Part shown: positions 17,712-24,853 of the stretch, piece by piece | Layout: the number at the start of each line of letters is the position of its first letter | Numbering within the stretch: position 1 is the stretch's first letter | Origin: Methylobacterium sp. J-030 | Lineage (GTDB): Bacteria > Pseudomonadota > Alphaproteobacteria > Rhizobiales > Beijerinckiaceae | Reading direction: 5' to 3' | NCBI RefSeq assembly: GCF_022829545.1 | Contig: NZ_JAKSYM010000168.1 | Span: forward strand, 1-59,283 | DNA: 59,283 bases | Translations under genes and position numbers: made by a program | The notes under the pieces: generated by a model | The model's database searches: none | What the model was told of the DNA's origin: nothing | The model's input: only the letters and a program-made list of their open reading frames with translations

Positions 17712-18012
17712 TCCGGTCTGCGGCGGAGCTGCCACACGGACCACGGCAGCGCCCGATGGCGCGGTCACCTCGGGATGAAGGCATGGGTCGAACGGCCGAT
17801 CTGAGCCGTCGCGGTCACGTGTCGTGCGCCGTGATGCTGCGCCATCGCTTTCGGGAAACGCGCGATCTTCCATGCTCGGACGTCCGTCCGAACGTCCCCC
17901 GGCGCCTCGCATTGAGAACACTCGAGAAACCCAGCTTTAAGAATCGCGTGGGTAATTTGCACACGGACCCGCCGCCGGGCGAATCCGGCAATTCCGTGCC
18001 CCGAGCGTTTCC
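17712..18012. other. Intergenic region between cheR and the Ser/Pro-rich protein gene
   Basis: About 300 bases with no supported gene. A weak GCTGCC-N11-GGCAGC hairpin at 17728-17750 may end the che transcript. The last 90 bases are A/T-richer and probably carry the promoter of the next gene; no consensus boxes were certain. Confidence 0.35.
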
Positions 18013-18630
18013 ATGAGTAGCATCAACGCCACCACGACGTCGCAGCTCTACACGCAGCGATGGCAGACCCAGGACAGCCCGCAGACGCGGATGGCCGACA
18101 CGATCAGCAGCGAGCTGTCGGCCGGCACCCTCAGCAGCACCGACGCCACCGCGCTGACCAGCGCCCTGTCGTCGATCGGTTCGAGCCTGTCGTCGGACAG
18201 TACCGGCTCGACCGGCGGCACCCAGGCCAAGCTCGACCCGTCCTCCATGAAGGACCGGATCGACGGCCTGATCGCCGATCAGGTGAGCAGCGGCAGCCTG
18301 ACCAGCGATCAGGCCACCGAGCTGAAGAACCTGTTCGCTAGCCACGGCCAGAGCACCCAGACCGCCGACGCCACCGCGGAGGATGGCGGCGTTTCCGGTG
18401 CCGGCGGTCCGCCCCCGGGGCCCCCGCCCGGCCCGCCGCCGGGCGATTCCGCCTCCGACAGCAGCACGTCCGGTTCGTCGAGCAGCTCCGACACGTCGTC
18501 GTCGAGCGACCTGCTCGCCAGCTTCCTCCAGCAGCTCCAGAGCAGCCAGTCGTCCAGTGCCGGCTACGGGGCGAGCGGCACCAGCACCAGCGCCAACATC
18601 TCGGCCCTGCTGGTCGACTTCAAGAGCTGA
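18013..18630 (+). CDS. Ser/Thr-rich low-complexity protein with a duplicated helical module and PPPG tract
   Basis: A 205-residue protein of unknown function, starting at an ATG. Two related modules of about 30 residues are visible: TISSELSAGTLSSTDATALT (about residue 30) and LIADQVSSGSLTSDQATELK (about residue 85), both of the form I-x(5-6)-GxLxxxxAxxL. Then a PPPGPPPGPPPG tract (about 132-143) and a Ser-rich stretch. No signal peptide or cysteines. Composition resembles secreted calcium- or matrix-associated proteins of Rhizobiales, and its position next to chemotaxis genes suggests a surface role, but this is a guess. Confidence 0.7.
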   Translation: MSSINATTTSQLYTQRWQTQDSPQTRMADTISSELSAGTLSSTDATALTSALSSIGSSLSSDSTGSTGGTQAKLDPSSMKDRIDGLIADQVSSGSLTSDQATELKNLFASHGQSTQTADATAEDGGVSGAGGPPPGPPPGPPPGDSASDSSTSGSSSSSDTSSSSDLLASFLQQLQSSQSSSAGYGASGTSTSANISALLVDFKS

Positions 18631-18644
18631 CACCGTGGTGTTCC

Positions 18645-18674
18645 GGCGATGCGCCCGTCGTCCGGCGCATCGCC
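18645..18674 (+). terminator. Hairpin after the Ser/Pro-rich protein gene
   Basis: GGCGATGCGCC and GGCGCATCGCC form a perfect 11-bp stem with an 8-base loop, 14 bases after the stop codon at 18630. No T-run follows, so it may be a terminator of the T-less GC-rich kind or an mRNA-stabilising hairpin. Confidence 0.45.
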
Positions 18675-18766
18675 CGCCTGCGCCCGGCGGGGTCGACCCC
18701 GGCCGTGCGCCGCGGCATCGTCCGCCCCGCATTCGCGGGGCCAGGATGGCCGGGAGGGCGGTGGGG

Positions 18767-19780
18767 ATGGCGGGACACGGAGCCGGGTTGCCCAAGGTGG
18801 CATTCATCGGGACGGGCGGGACGATCGCGTCCCTCGGGCGCGATGCCCTCGACATCCTCGACTACGGCGCCACCGACCGGCGCCTCGACGCCGTCGGTAT
18901 CCTGGCGGCGGTTCCCGAGCTGGCGGCCGTGGCCACGGTGTTGCCGGTCCCCTTCCGGGCGGTTCCGAGCCCGGCGATCGGCTTTTCCGAGTGGCGCGAC
19001 CTCGTCGGCCTGTGCGCGCATCTCGCGGCCGAGCATCCGGACCTCGCCGGCATCGTCATCGGCCACGGCACTGCGACCCTCGAGGAGACCGCCTACGCGC
19101 TCAGCCTGACCCTGACGGTGGACCTGCCGGTGGTGCTGGTCGGCTCGCAGCGCCCCCTGAGCGCGCTCTCCACCGACGCGAAGCTCAACCTCGTGGCGGC
19201 GGTCCGCACCGCGGCGGCGCCCGGATCCCGCGGGCGCGGCGTCCTCGTGGTGCTGAACGACGAGATCCAGGCGGCCCGCGAGGTGACCAAGACCTCGGTG
19301 GCCCGGCTCCAGACCTTTCGCACCCCGGATTTCGGGGTGCTCGGCCATGTCGACGGCGATCATGTCCGGTACTACCGCCGCTCCGAGCGGGCGCACGCGC
19401 CCGGCACGCCCTTCGACATCCGGGATCGGTCCGCGCTGCCGCGGGTCGACATCGCCTACGGCTACGCCGATGCCGACGGCACCGCCGTGCGGGCGTTCCA
19501 GGCTGCGGGCGCGCGGGGTCTGGTCTCGGCGGGGCTTGCGCCGGGCATGGTTCCGCCCGGCGAGGCCGAGGCCCTTGAGGCGGCGGCCGCCGCCGGGATC
19601 GTGGTGGTGATGTCGACCCGCGCCGGGAGCGGCGTGGTGCCCCTCTCCACCCGCCTGCGCAGCCGCGGCCTGCTCAGCGCCGACAACCTGACCCCGCAGA
19701 AGGCCCGGATCCTCCTCGCCCTGGCGCTGACCGTCACGGCGGAGCCGGAGGCGGTGGCGCGCCTGTTCGCCACGTATTGA
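18767..19780 (+). CDS. Asparaginase/glutaminase-family protein with an altered substrate-binding residue
   Basis: A 337-residue type I/II asparaginase fold. The N-terminal nucleophile Thr lies in FIGTGGTIAS, the second Thr in IGHGTATLEETAY, and the Lys in NDEIQAAREVTKTSV. In the classical enzymes the second motif reads HGTDT and the Asp holds the amino acid amino group; here it is Ala. This may shift specificity to substrates without a free alpha-amino group or mark an asparaginase-like subfamily. No signal peptide, so probably cytoplasmic. I chose ATG 18767 for its GGGAGGGCGGTGGGG leader; ATG 18746 in frame is possible. Confidence 0.8.
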   Translation: MAGHGAGLPKVAFIGTGGTIASLGRDALDILDYGATDRRLDAVGILAAVPELAAVATVLPVPFRAVPSPAIGFSEWRDLVGLCAHLAAEHPDLAGIVIGHGTATLEETAYALSLTLTVDLPVVLVGSQRPLSALSTDAKLNLVAAVRTAAAPGSRGRGVLVVLNDEIQAAREVTKTSVARLQTFRTPDFGVLGHVDGDHVRYYRRSERAHAPGTPFDIRDRSALPRVDIAYGYADADGTAVRAFQAAGARGLVSAGLAPGMVPPGEAEALEAAAAAGIVVVMSTRAGSGVVPLSTRLRSRGLLSADNLTPQKARILLALALTVTAEPEAVARLFATY

Positions 19781-19792
19781 GCGCCTGTGCGA

Positions 19793-19915
19793 ACTGGGTT
19801 TCCAAGGAGTTCAGCCCCTTGGCGGGTTCTCGGGCGGAGCCCTGGGATCTTCGGCCCTGAGCGTTCTCCAGGGCACCGCCCCGGACCCGCGAAAGGTCTC
19901 GACCTTTCGAGACCA
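19793..19915. repeat. Structured palindromic intergenic element
   Basis: About 120 bases folding into several arms. CCAAGG/CCTTGG pair at 19802-19822; GCGGGT and GGGCGGAGCCCTGG pair with CCAGGGCACCGCCC and ACCCGC, with one mismatch in the long stem; GAAAGGTC-TC-GACCTTTC forms a compact hairpin at 19891-19908; the outer ends CTGG...CCAG also match. It lies between co-directional genes. I recall similar elements between genes in Methylobacterium genomes, so an interspersed repeat is likelier than a single RNA gene. Confidence 0.6.
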
Positions 19916-19977
19916 GGATTTGCGATGCCGATCACCCGGCGCTCCCGTCAAACACGCTCTGAGAGTTCGCTGCACCG

Positions 19978-20511
19978 ATGCCGCTGATCGACCCCGCCCG
20001 TTCGCTGCTCCTCGTCATCGACGTTCAGGTCCGGCTGATGCCGGCCATCGCCGAGGGCGCGGAGGTGATCGCCCAGACCGCCCGCCTCGCCGCCGCCGCG
20101 AGACTCCTCGACGTGCCGGTGCTGGTCACCGAGCAGAATGCCGGCGGCCTCGGGCCGACCGTGCCGGACCTCGCCCCCGCGCCCGGCACGGCCATTCCGA
20201 AGATGAGTTTCGGCGCCACGCGGGCGCCGGGCTTCCGCGAGCACCTGCCGGACGGGCGCGACTGCGTGGTGGCCGGCTGCGAGGCGCATATCTGCGTGCT
20301 GCAGACGGTGCTCGGCCTGCTGGAGGCGGGGCGGCGCGTCACCGTGGTCGGCGACGCGGTGGGCTCCCGCAAGATCGGGAACCGGGATGCGGCGCTCGCC
20401 CGGATGGCGGCCCACGGCGCCGAGATCGTCACCACCGAGATGGTGGTGTTCGAATGGCTCGGCACCGCCCGGCATCCGCGCTTCCGCGAGGTCGTCCGGC
20501 TGATCAAGTAA
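19978..20511 (+). CDS. Isochorismatase-family cysteine hydrolase
   Basis: A 177-residue alpha/beta hydrolase of the isochorismatase/YcaC group. The catalytic triad is visible: Asp in LLLVIDVQ, Lys in IPKMSFGAT and Cys in VVAGCEAHICVLQTVLG, preceded by a cis-peptide type Gly-Cys. Members hydrolyse isochorismate, nicotinamide or other amides; the closest by length is the YcaC-like group with unknown substrate. It follows the asparaginase-like gene after the palindromic element, so both could act in amide breakdown, but no operon is shown. Confidence 0.82.
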   Translation: MPLIDPARSLLLVIDVQVRLMPAIAEGAEVIAQTARLAAAARLLDVPVLVTEQNAGGLGPTVPDLAPAPGTAIPKMSFGATRAPGFREHLPDGRDCVVAGCEAHICVLQTVLGLLEAGRRVTVVGDAVGSRKIGNRDAALARMAAHGAEIVTTEMVVFEWLGTARHPRFREVVRLIK

Positions 20512-20517
20512 GGGCGG

Positions 20518-21114
20518 TCAGCCCCCGTCGAGCGCCGCCCGGGTCTGCGCGTCGGGGCCGATATCGTCGGTCCCCGCCATGCCCAGCACCTCGATCAGCC
20601 GGACCCGCGCCCGGCTGACCCGGCTCTTGATCGTGCCCACGGCGACGCCGCAGATCGCCGCGGCCTCCTCGTAGGTGAAGCTTTGGGCGCCGACCAGCAC
20701 CAGCGCCTCGCGCTGGGCTGCCGGGAGCTGGTTCAGGGCGCTCTGGAACTGCGCCATCTCCATCCGGACCTCCTGCGCGGGCAGGCTGGTCAGCCGGCCG
20801 GCATGGACCCCGTCGGCGTCCTCCACCTCGCGCTTGCGCTTGCGCTGCTCCGAGTAGAACAGGTTGCGCAGGATCGTGAACAGCCACGCCGTGAGGTTTG
20901 TGCCCCGGCGGAAGCTCGCCGCGTTGATCCAGGCCCGAACCAGGGTGTCCTGAACGAGGTCGTCCGACCGGTCGAAATCGTAGGTCAGGGAGAACGCGAA
21001 GGCCCGCAGCGCCGGGATCGCCCCCAGCAGGAGGTCGCGCATCTCGGCATCGGCGCCCGCCGGGGCCGGCGCGGGGCCGCTTCCCGCGGGAGCGGCTTGG
21101 AGCATCAGGGTCAT
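20518..21114 (-). CDS. ecfG: ECF sigma factor of the general stress response (EcfG family)
   Basis: A 198-residue sigma factor. Region 2 runs through LRAFAFSLTYDFDRSDDLVQ, DTLVRAWINAASF and NLTAWLFTILRNLFYSEQRK; region 4 through FQSALNQLPAAQREALVLV and YEEAAAICGVAVGTIKSRVSR. This FSL-D-ADDLVQ / RNLFYSE pattern is that of EcfG (ECF15). It is co-directional and coupled by an ATGA overlap to a nepR gene, the matching anti-sigma factor. In the known circuit, phosphorylated PhyR binds NepR and frees EcfG. No phyR gene is in the window. Confidence 0.9.
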   Translation of the reverse strand: MTLMLQAAPAGSGPAPAPAGADAEMRDLLLGAIPALRAFAFSLTYDFDRSDDLVQDTLVRAWINAASFRRGTNLTAWLFTILRNLFYSEQRKRKREVEDADGVHAGRLTSLPAQEVRMEMAQFQSALNQLPAAQREALVLVGAQSFTYEEAAAICGVAVGTIKSRVSRARVRLIEVLGMAGTDDIGPDAQTRAALDGG

Positions 21115-21353
21115 GGCTGGGCCTCCGTGTCGGCGAGGGCGTCGAGGAGCGTCAGGAGGCGGTCCGGGACCGGCTGGGCCAGAATATCCGCGTAGTGCAG
21201 GCGCAGGCCGCGCCCGATCCGCTCCCGGACCGCCGCATCGACCGCGCGGCGCTGGGCGCGGGGGCGCTGGGCCGACGGGAACGCGATGACCGACCCGGCG
21301 GTCTCGGCCCGCGCGGCCTCCGGGACCGCCCGCTCGTCCTTGGTCCCTGTCAT
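21111..21353 (-). CDS. nepR: NepR-family anti-sigma factor
   Basis: An 80-residue protein. The C-terminal half IGRGLRLHYADILAQPVPDR followed by LLTLLDALAD is the NepR core of two helices around the conserved Pro. NepR sequesters EcfG until phosphorylated PhyR takes it away. The N-terminus is variable and basic, as usual. It is the first gene of the nepR-ecfG pair. Confidence 0.88.
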   Translation of the reverse strand: MTGTKDERAVPEAARAETAGSVIAFPSAQRPRAQRRAVDAAVRERIGRGLRLHYADILAQPVPDRLLTLLDALADTEAQP

Positions 21354-21759
21354 GGCTGCGCCCCGTGCCGTGCGCGATGCGGCCCCGCGGGGTCCTGCGG
21401 TCTACCGCGCCGGTCCGGGGACAGGCCGCGGCGAGACGCATCTCATCGCCTTCGGGAAGCGCTGATAGGCGGTCCAGATTTAATCGGTTCTGAATTATGC
21501 ATTCAGGGAATTTTAATCTTCAAATGGCCCAGCTTGTCTAGATTTTTGCAAATCATGTCTGAGGTTACAATTCAGCAATACTTGTCTAGAGCTTGGCTGT
21601 AGTTAATATCGGTCACGCTGCCTGAACGGATGCTGAGCGGTGGGGCGGGGCGATTGATCCCGATGTCGCGCGTCTCCCTCCCCCGCAGAGGGGAGGGGGG
21701 AGGACGGGTGCGTCGGTTGTCGGCCGGTTATTCCGGCAACCGCCGAAATCAAAGGCCTC
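21354..21759. other. Intergenic region with an AT-rich island and a GC hairpin repeat
   Basis: About 400 bases without a supported gene. Bases 21475-21615 are strikingly A/T-rich for this chromosome and contain a direct repeat CTTGTCTAGA at 21533-21542 and 21581-21590, 48 bases apart. A copy of the dispersed CTCCCTCCCCCGCAGAGGGG hairpin follows at 21672-21702. The region must hold the nepR promoter; I found no GGAAC-N16/17-CGTT EcfG promoter on the minus strand. Confidence 0.45.
21672..21702. repeat. Dispersed GC hairpin repeat, copy 1
   Basis: CTCCCTCCCCCGCAGAGGGG followed by AGGGGGGAGG; the arms CCTCCCC and GGGGAGG pair around CGCAGA. The same core occurs at 24751, 31029, 33197 and 33343, always between genes. 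Confidence 0.7.
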
Positions 21760-22248
21760 TCAGCGGACGTCCGGTCGCGGATCCGGAACGAAGCCGTCGC
21801 GATTCGGCATCCGCACCGCCGACAGGGCGTGCGCGTCGAGCACCGCCCCGTCCGGCACGAGCCCGTTCAGGTTCAGGATGTAGGCCGAGACGGCGTAGAC
21901 GTCGTCGGTGCTGAGCGATTCCGGGGCGTTCATCGGCATGGCCCGGCGGATGTAGTCGAACAGCGTCGGCGCGTAGGGCCAGAAGCTGCCCACCGTCTTG
22001 AGCGGCTTGGCCGAGGCCAGGCTGCCCTGCCCGCCGACCAGCGGATCGCCGACGCCCCCCTCGCCATGTGCCCCGTGGCAGGCGGCGCACTGCGCCTCGA
22101 ACACCGCCCGGCCGTGCGCGACGCTGCCGCTGCCCGGGGGCAGCTTCCGGCCGTCGCGGTCGATGTCGATGTTCCAGGCCGCGATCTCGGCCTCGGTCGC
22201 CGGCCGGCCGATGCCGTACCGCTCCGCGGCCCGCGCCGCGCCGGCCAC
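21760..22248 (-). CDS. Monohaem c-type cytochrome, probable electron acceptor of the sulfite dehydrogenase (start uncertain)
   Basis: A c-type cytochrome with one haem site CAACHG (about residue 54), PKxDG-like distal part (IRRAMPMNAPESLSTDDVYA, where the Met ligand lies) and VSAYILNLNGLV, the usual C-terminal helix. Directly follows the SoxC/SorA-like gene, whose electrons it should take. The start is a problem: the only usual start in frame after the upstream stop is GTG at 22248, which leaves no signal peptide, although a hydrophobic run (AALLLLGVAGAARA) is encoded just upstream in the same frame. An ATG (22305-ish, overlapping the end of the dehydrogenase gene) lies in another frame and would give a perfect signal peptide if one base were shifted. 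At about 162 residues it is shorter than SoxD and nearer SorB. Confidence 0.7.
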   Translation of the reverse strand: MAGAARAAERYGIGRPATEAEIAAWNIDIDRDGRKLPPGSGSVAHGRAVFEAQCAACHGAHGEGGVGDPLVGGQGSLASAKPLKTVGSFWPYAPTLFDYIRRAMPMNAPESLSTDDVYAVSAYILNLNGLVPDGAVLDAHALSAVRMPNRDGFVPDPRPDVR

Positions 22249-22287
22249 GCCGAGCAGGAGGAGCGCGGCCGCGCGAGCGCGCGGGCG

Positions 22288-23529
22288 TTACGCGTAGCCA
22301 TTGGTCACCTCGCCGCTGTCCGCGATGCGCCAGGGGATTGTCGCGTTGTTGTGGTAGAAGGACTTGAGCCCGCGCACGGCCGTGAGATCCGAAAAGCTCG
22401 GCTGCACGTAACCGGTCTCGTCGATCGCCCGGCTCATGATGGTCGTGGGCGTGCCGTCCCAGGTCCAGGGCAGGCGGAAGCGGGTCAGCGCCCGGGTCAG
22501 GACCGGCTCCTGCAGGGCCGCCTCCTGCCAGGTCTTGCCCCCGTCGGCCGTGACCTGCACGCCCCGGATCCGGCCGCGCCCGCTCCAGGCGATGCCGGTG
22601 ATCTCGTTGAAGCCGGGGGCGATCCGCTGGGTGCCGGAGGGCCGCGTGATGATCGACTTCGCCTCCATCACGAAGGTGAATTGCCGCGCCGTGCCGTCCG
22701 GCATGGAATCGGTGTACTTCGAGGTTTCTTCGCGTGAGTAGGCCGGCTCCGCGCTCACGTTGAGGCGGCGCAGCCACTTCACGTTCATGTTGCCCTCGAA
22801 GCCGGGCAGGATCACCCGCAGCGGATAGCCCTGCTGCGGGCGCAGCCGCTCGCCGTTCTGGCTGTAGACCAGCAGCGCGTCGTCCAGGCATTTCGCGATC
22901 GGGATGCTGCGGGTGAGGGCGGCGGCATCCGCGCCCTCCGCCACGACCCATTGCGCCTCGGGCTTGAGCCCGGCCTCGCGCAGAACCGTCGCGAGGCGCA
23001 CCCCGGTCCACTCGGCGCAGCTCACGAGGCCGACGAGGTCCGAGGCGGTCTTGCCCTTGATCGCCTCGAAGCTCGGATTGCCCGAGCATTCGAGGAAGTG
23101 GATGTGCGATTCCGACGGGAAGCGCCGGATGTCGTCCATCGTCAGAATCAGCGGCGTCTCGACGAGCCCGTGGATCATCAGCCGATGCCGGGCGGGGTCG
23201 ATGTCGGGGATGCCGCCGTGGTGGCGCTCGTAGAACAGGCCGTTGGGCGTCAGGATGCCGTCGAGATCCTGCAGGGGCGTGCGGCTCGACGCGGAGGTGT
23301 ACTGCTTGAGGCCTTTGGGCACGTTGCGGATCACGTCGGCCTCGAAGCGCGAGGGCGTGCCATAGGTCTGGCTGCCGACATCGGCGCCGGGCGTCTTCAT
23401 CCACTCCGGGGTGGCGGGGGGCGCCGCCGCGTCGGCCTGCGCCCGCCCGCCCGCGAGGGCGGCGGCCGCGGCCGCGCCCTGGACGAGGAAGCGCCGCCGG
23501 GCCGGCGGGTCGTCGGGATCGCGCGTCAT
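22288..23529 (-). CDS. Molybdenum sulfite dehydrogenase (SoxC/SorA family), Tat-exported
   Basis: A 413-residue sulfite-oxidase-fold protein. The Tat signal RRRFLVQGAAAAAALAGG is at residues 12-29. The Mo-coordinating Cys is in HFLECSGNPSFEAIKG; the pterin and dimer domains follow (VILPGFEGNMNVKWLRRL, GIAWSGRGRIRGVQVT, PTTIMSRAIDETGYVQP). By similarity it would be called SoxC, but no soxXYZAB genes are near; the neighbours are a one-haem cytochrome, a sulfate exporter and the sulfolactate genes, so periplasmic oxidation of sulfite released by SuyAB is the likelier role. Confidence 0.85.
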   Translation of the reverse strand: MTRDPDDPPARRRFLVQGAAAAAALAGGRAQADAAAPPATPEWMKTPGADVGSQTYGTPSRFEADVIRNVPKGLKQYTSASSRTPLQDLDGILTPNGLFYERHHGGIPDIDPARHRLMIHGLVETPLILTMDDIRRFPSESHIHFLECSGNPSFEAIKGKTASDLVGLVSCAEWTGVRLATVLREAGLKPEAQWVVAEGADAAALTRSIPIAKCLDDALLVYSQNGERLRPQQGYPLRVILPGFEGNMNVKWLRRLNVSAEPAYSREETSKYTDSMPDGTARQFTFVMEAKSIITRPSGTQRIAPGFNEITGIAWSGRGRIRGVQVTADGGKTWQEAALQEPVLTRALTRFRLPWTWDGTPTTIMSRAIDETGYVQPSFSDLTAVRGLKSFYHNNATIPWRIADSGEVTNGYA

Positions 23530-23611
23530 CGCTTGTCGCTCCAGTCGCTCGGTCGGGCTCCCCCGCGGGGAGGATACAGGGCCGGCCGGCGCGGGTCAGC
23601 GCGCCGGCGCT

Positions 23612-24697
23612 TCACCGGATCGCGAGCCCGGTGATGAGGCAGAGGCTCACCGCGATGAGGACGGCGAGCGAGGCGGTGACCGCCAGGGTGACCCGTCCGC
23701 CGACCCGGGCCAGCACGCGGACATCGACGCCGAGGCCGAGCGCCGCCATGGACAGGATCGTGAGCACCCCCGCGAGCTGGGTCAGCGGCTTCACGGCGGC
23801 GTCCGGCACGAGGCCCAGCGAGCGCAGGGTCGCGAGCGCCAGGAACCCGAGGATGAACCACGGCACCAGCTTGGTCAGCCCGGGCCGGGCCGGCCGGGCT
23901 TCGGCGCCGCCCGCCGCTGCCGACGGCAGCCGGGGGGCGATCAGCGAGAACGCCACCACGACGGGGCCGAGCATCAGCACGCGCACGAGCTTCACCAGGG
24001 TGCCGACCTGGGTTGAGAGCAGGCTCACCGGCACGGTGGCGGCCAGAACCTGCGGCACCGCGTAGACGGTCAGGCCCGCGAGCACGCCGTACTGGTTGTC
24101 GCTGAGGCCGGCCAGCGGCACGAACAGCGGCAGGCCGAGCACCATCAGCACGCCGAGCACGGCCGTGAACGCGATGGCCGCCGCGATGTCCTTCGGCTCG
24201 GCGCCGATCACCGGCGCGACCGCCGCGATGGCCGAGTTGCCGCAGATGGCGTTGCCGCAGGCCACCAGGATCGCCATCCGGGCCGGCAGGCCGAGCGCCC
24301 GGCAGATCCCGATGCTCGCCGCGATGCCGATCACCACGGTGCCGACGATGCCGGCGAGCAGGGCCGGGCCGGAGGCGAGGATCGCCCCGAGGCTCAGGGA
24401 GGCGCCGAGCAGCACCACGGCGACTTCGAGGAGCTGCTTGGCCGAGAACGCGATGCCGGTGCGGAAGCGCGCGTCCGGCGTCCAGGCGGTGCGCACCGCG
24501 ATGCCGATCAGGATCGCCAGGACCAGGGCCTCGACGTAAGGGTGGCCGGTGGCGCGCTCCTCCAGCGCCTGGGCGGCCATCGCCACGGCGGTGATCGCCG
24601 CGCACAGGCCGATGCCGGGCAGGACCGTGGCGCTGGTGGTGGCGGTGGAGCGGGATGCGGCGTGCGGGGAGGTTTTCGGGGGGGCGTCAGCGCTCAT
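23612..24697 (-). CDS. YeiH-family membrane protein, putative sulfate exporter
   Basis: A 361-residue integral membrane protein with about ten hydrophobic helices. The family signature ILVACGNAICGNSAIAAVAP and the first-helix LPGIGLCAAIT are present. YeiH proteins (UPF0324) are proposed anion exporters, and homologues are recurrent in taurine and sulfolactate gene clusters where sulfate is the end product. Its place between the sulfite dehydrogenase and the GntR regulator supports that; the transported ion is not proven by sequence. Confidence 0.82.
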   Translation of the reverse strand: MSADAPPKTSPHAASRSTATTSATVLPGIGLCAAITAVAMAAQALEERATGHPYVEALVLAILIGIAVRTAWTPDARFRTGIAFSAKQLLEVAVVLLGASLSLGAILASGPALLAGIVGTVVIGIAASIGICRALGLPARMAILVACGNAICGNSAIAAVAPVIGAEPKDIAAAIAFTAVLGVLMVLGLPLFVPLAGLSDNQYGVLAGLTVYAVPQVLAATVPVSLLSTQVGTLVKLVRVLMLGPVVVAFSLIAPRLPSAAAGGAEARPARPGLTKLVPWFILGFLALATLRSLGLVPDAAVKPLTQLAGVLTILSMAALGLGVDVRVLARVGGRVTLAVTASLAVLIAVSLCLITGLAIR

Positions 24698-24750
24698 GAG
24701 AATCGCTCCCGCAGTTGTCTTGACGTGACCGGCGGAACGGTTCCGCGGTT

Positions 24751-24780
24751 CTCCCTCCCCCGCAGAGGGGGGAGGGAGGG
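24751..24780. repeat. Dispersed GC hairpin repeat, copy 2
   Basis: CTCCCTCCCCCGCAGAGGGG continued by GGAGGGAGGG; CCCTCCCCC pairs with GGGGGGAGGG around CGCAGA. The following GCGCCTGGCAGGTCCAGAGC is shared, in diverged form, with the copy at 31029. It lies between yeiH and gntR. Confidence 0.7.
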
Positions 24781-24853
24781 CGCCTGGCAGGTCCAGAGCG
24801 CAAAACCTGTCTGCGTTCCAAGCTTGCCCGTGCCGTACCAGCGCCAGCCCCGG

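Noticed and set aside
17728..17750. Strong terminator after cheR
   Set aside because: Only a 6-bp stem with an 11-base loop and no T-run; too weak to call.
22288..23529. Thiosulfate-oxidising Sox system
   Set aside because: soxA, X, Y, Z and B are absent; the context is sulfonate catabolism, so sulfite oxidation is preferred.
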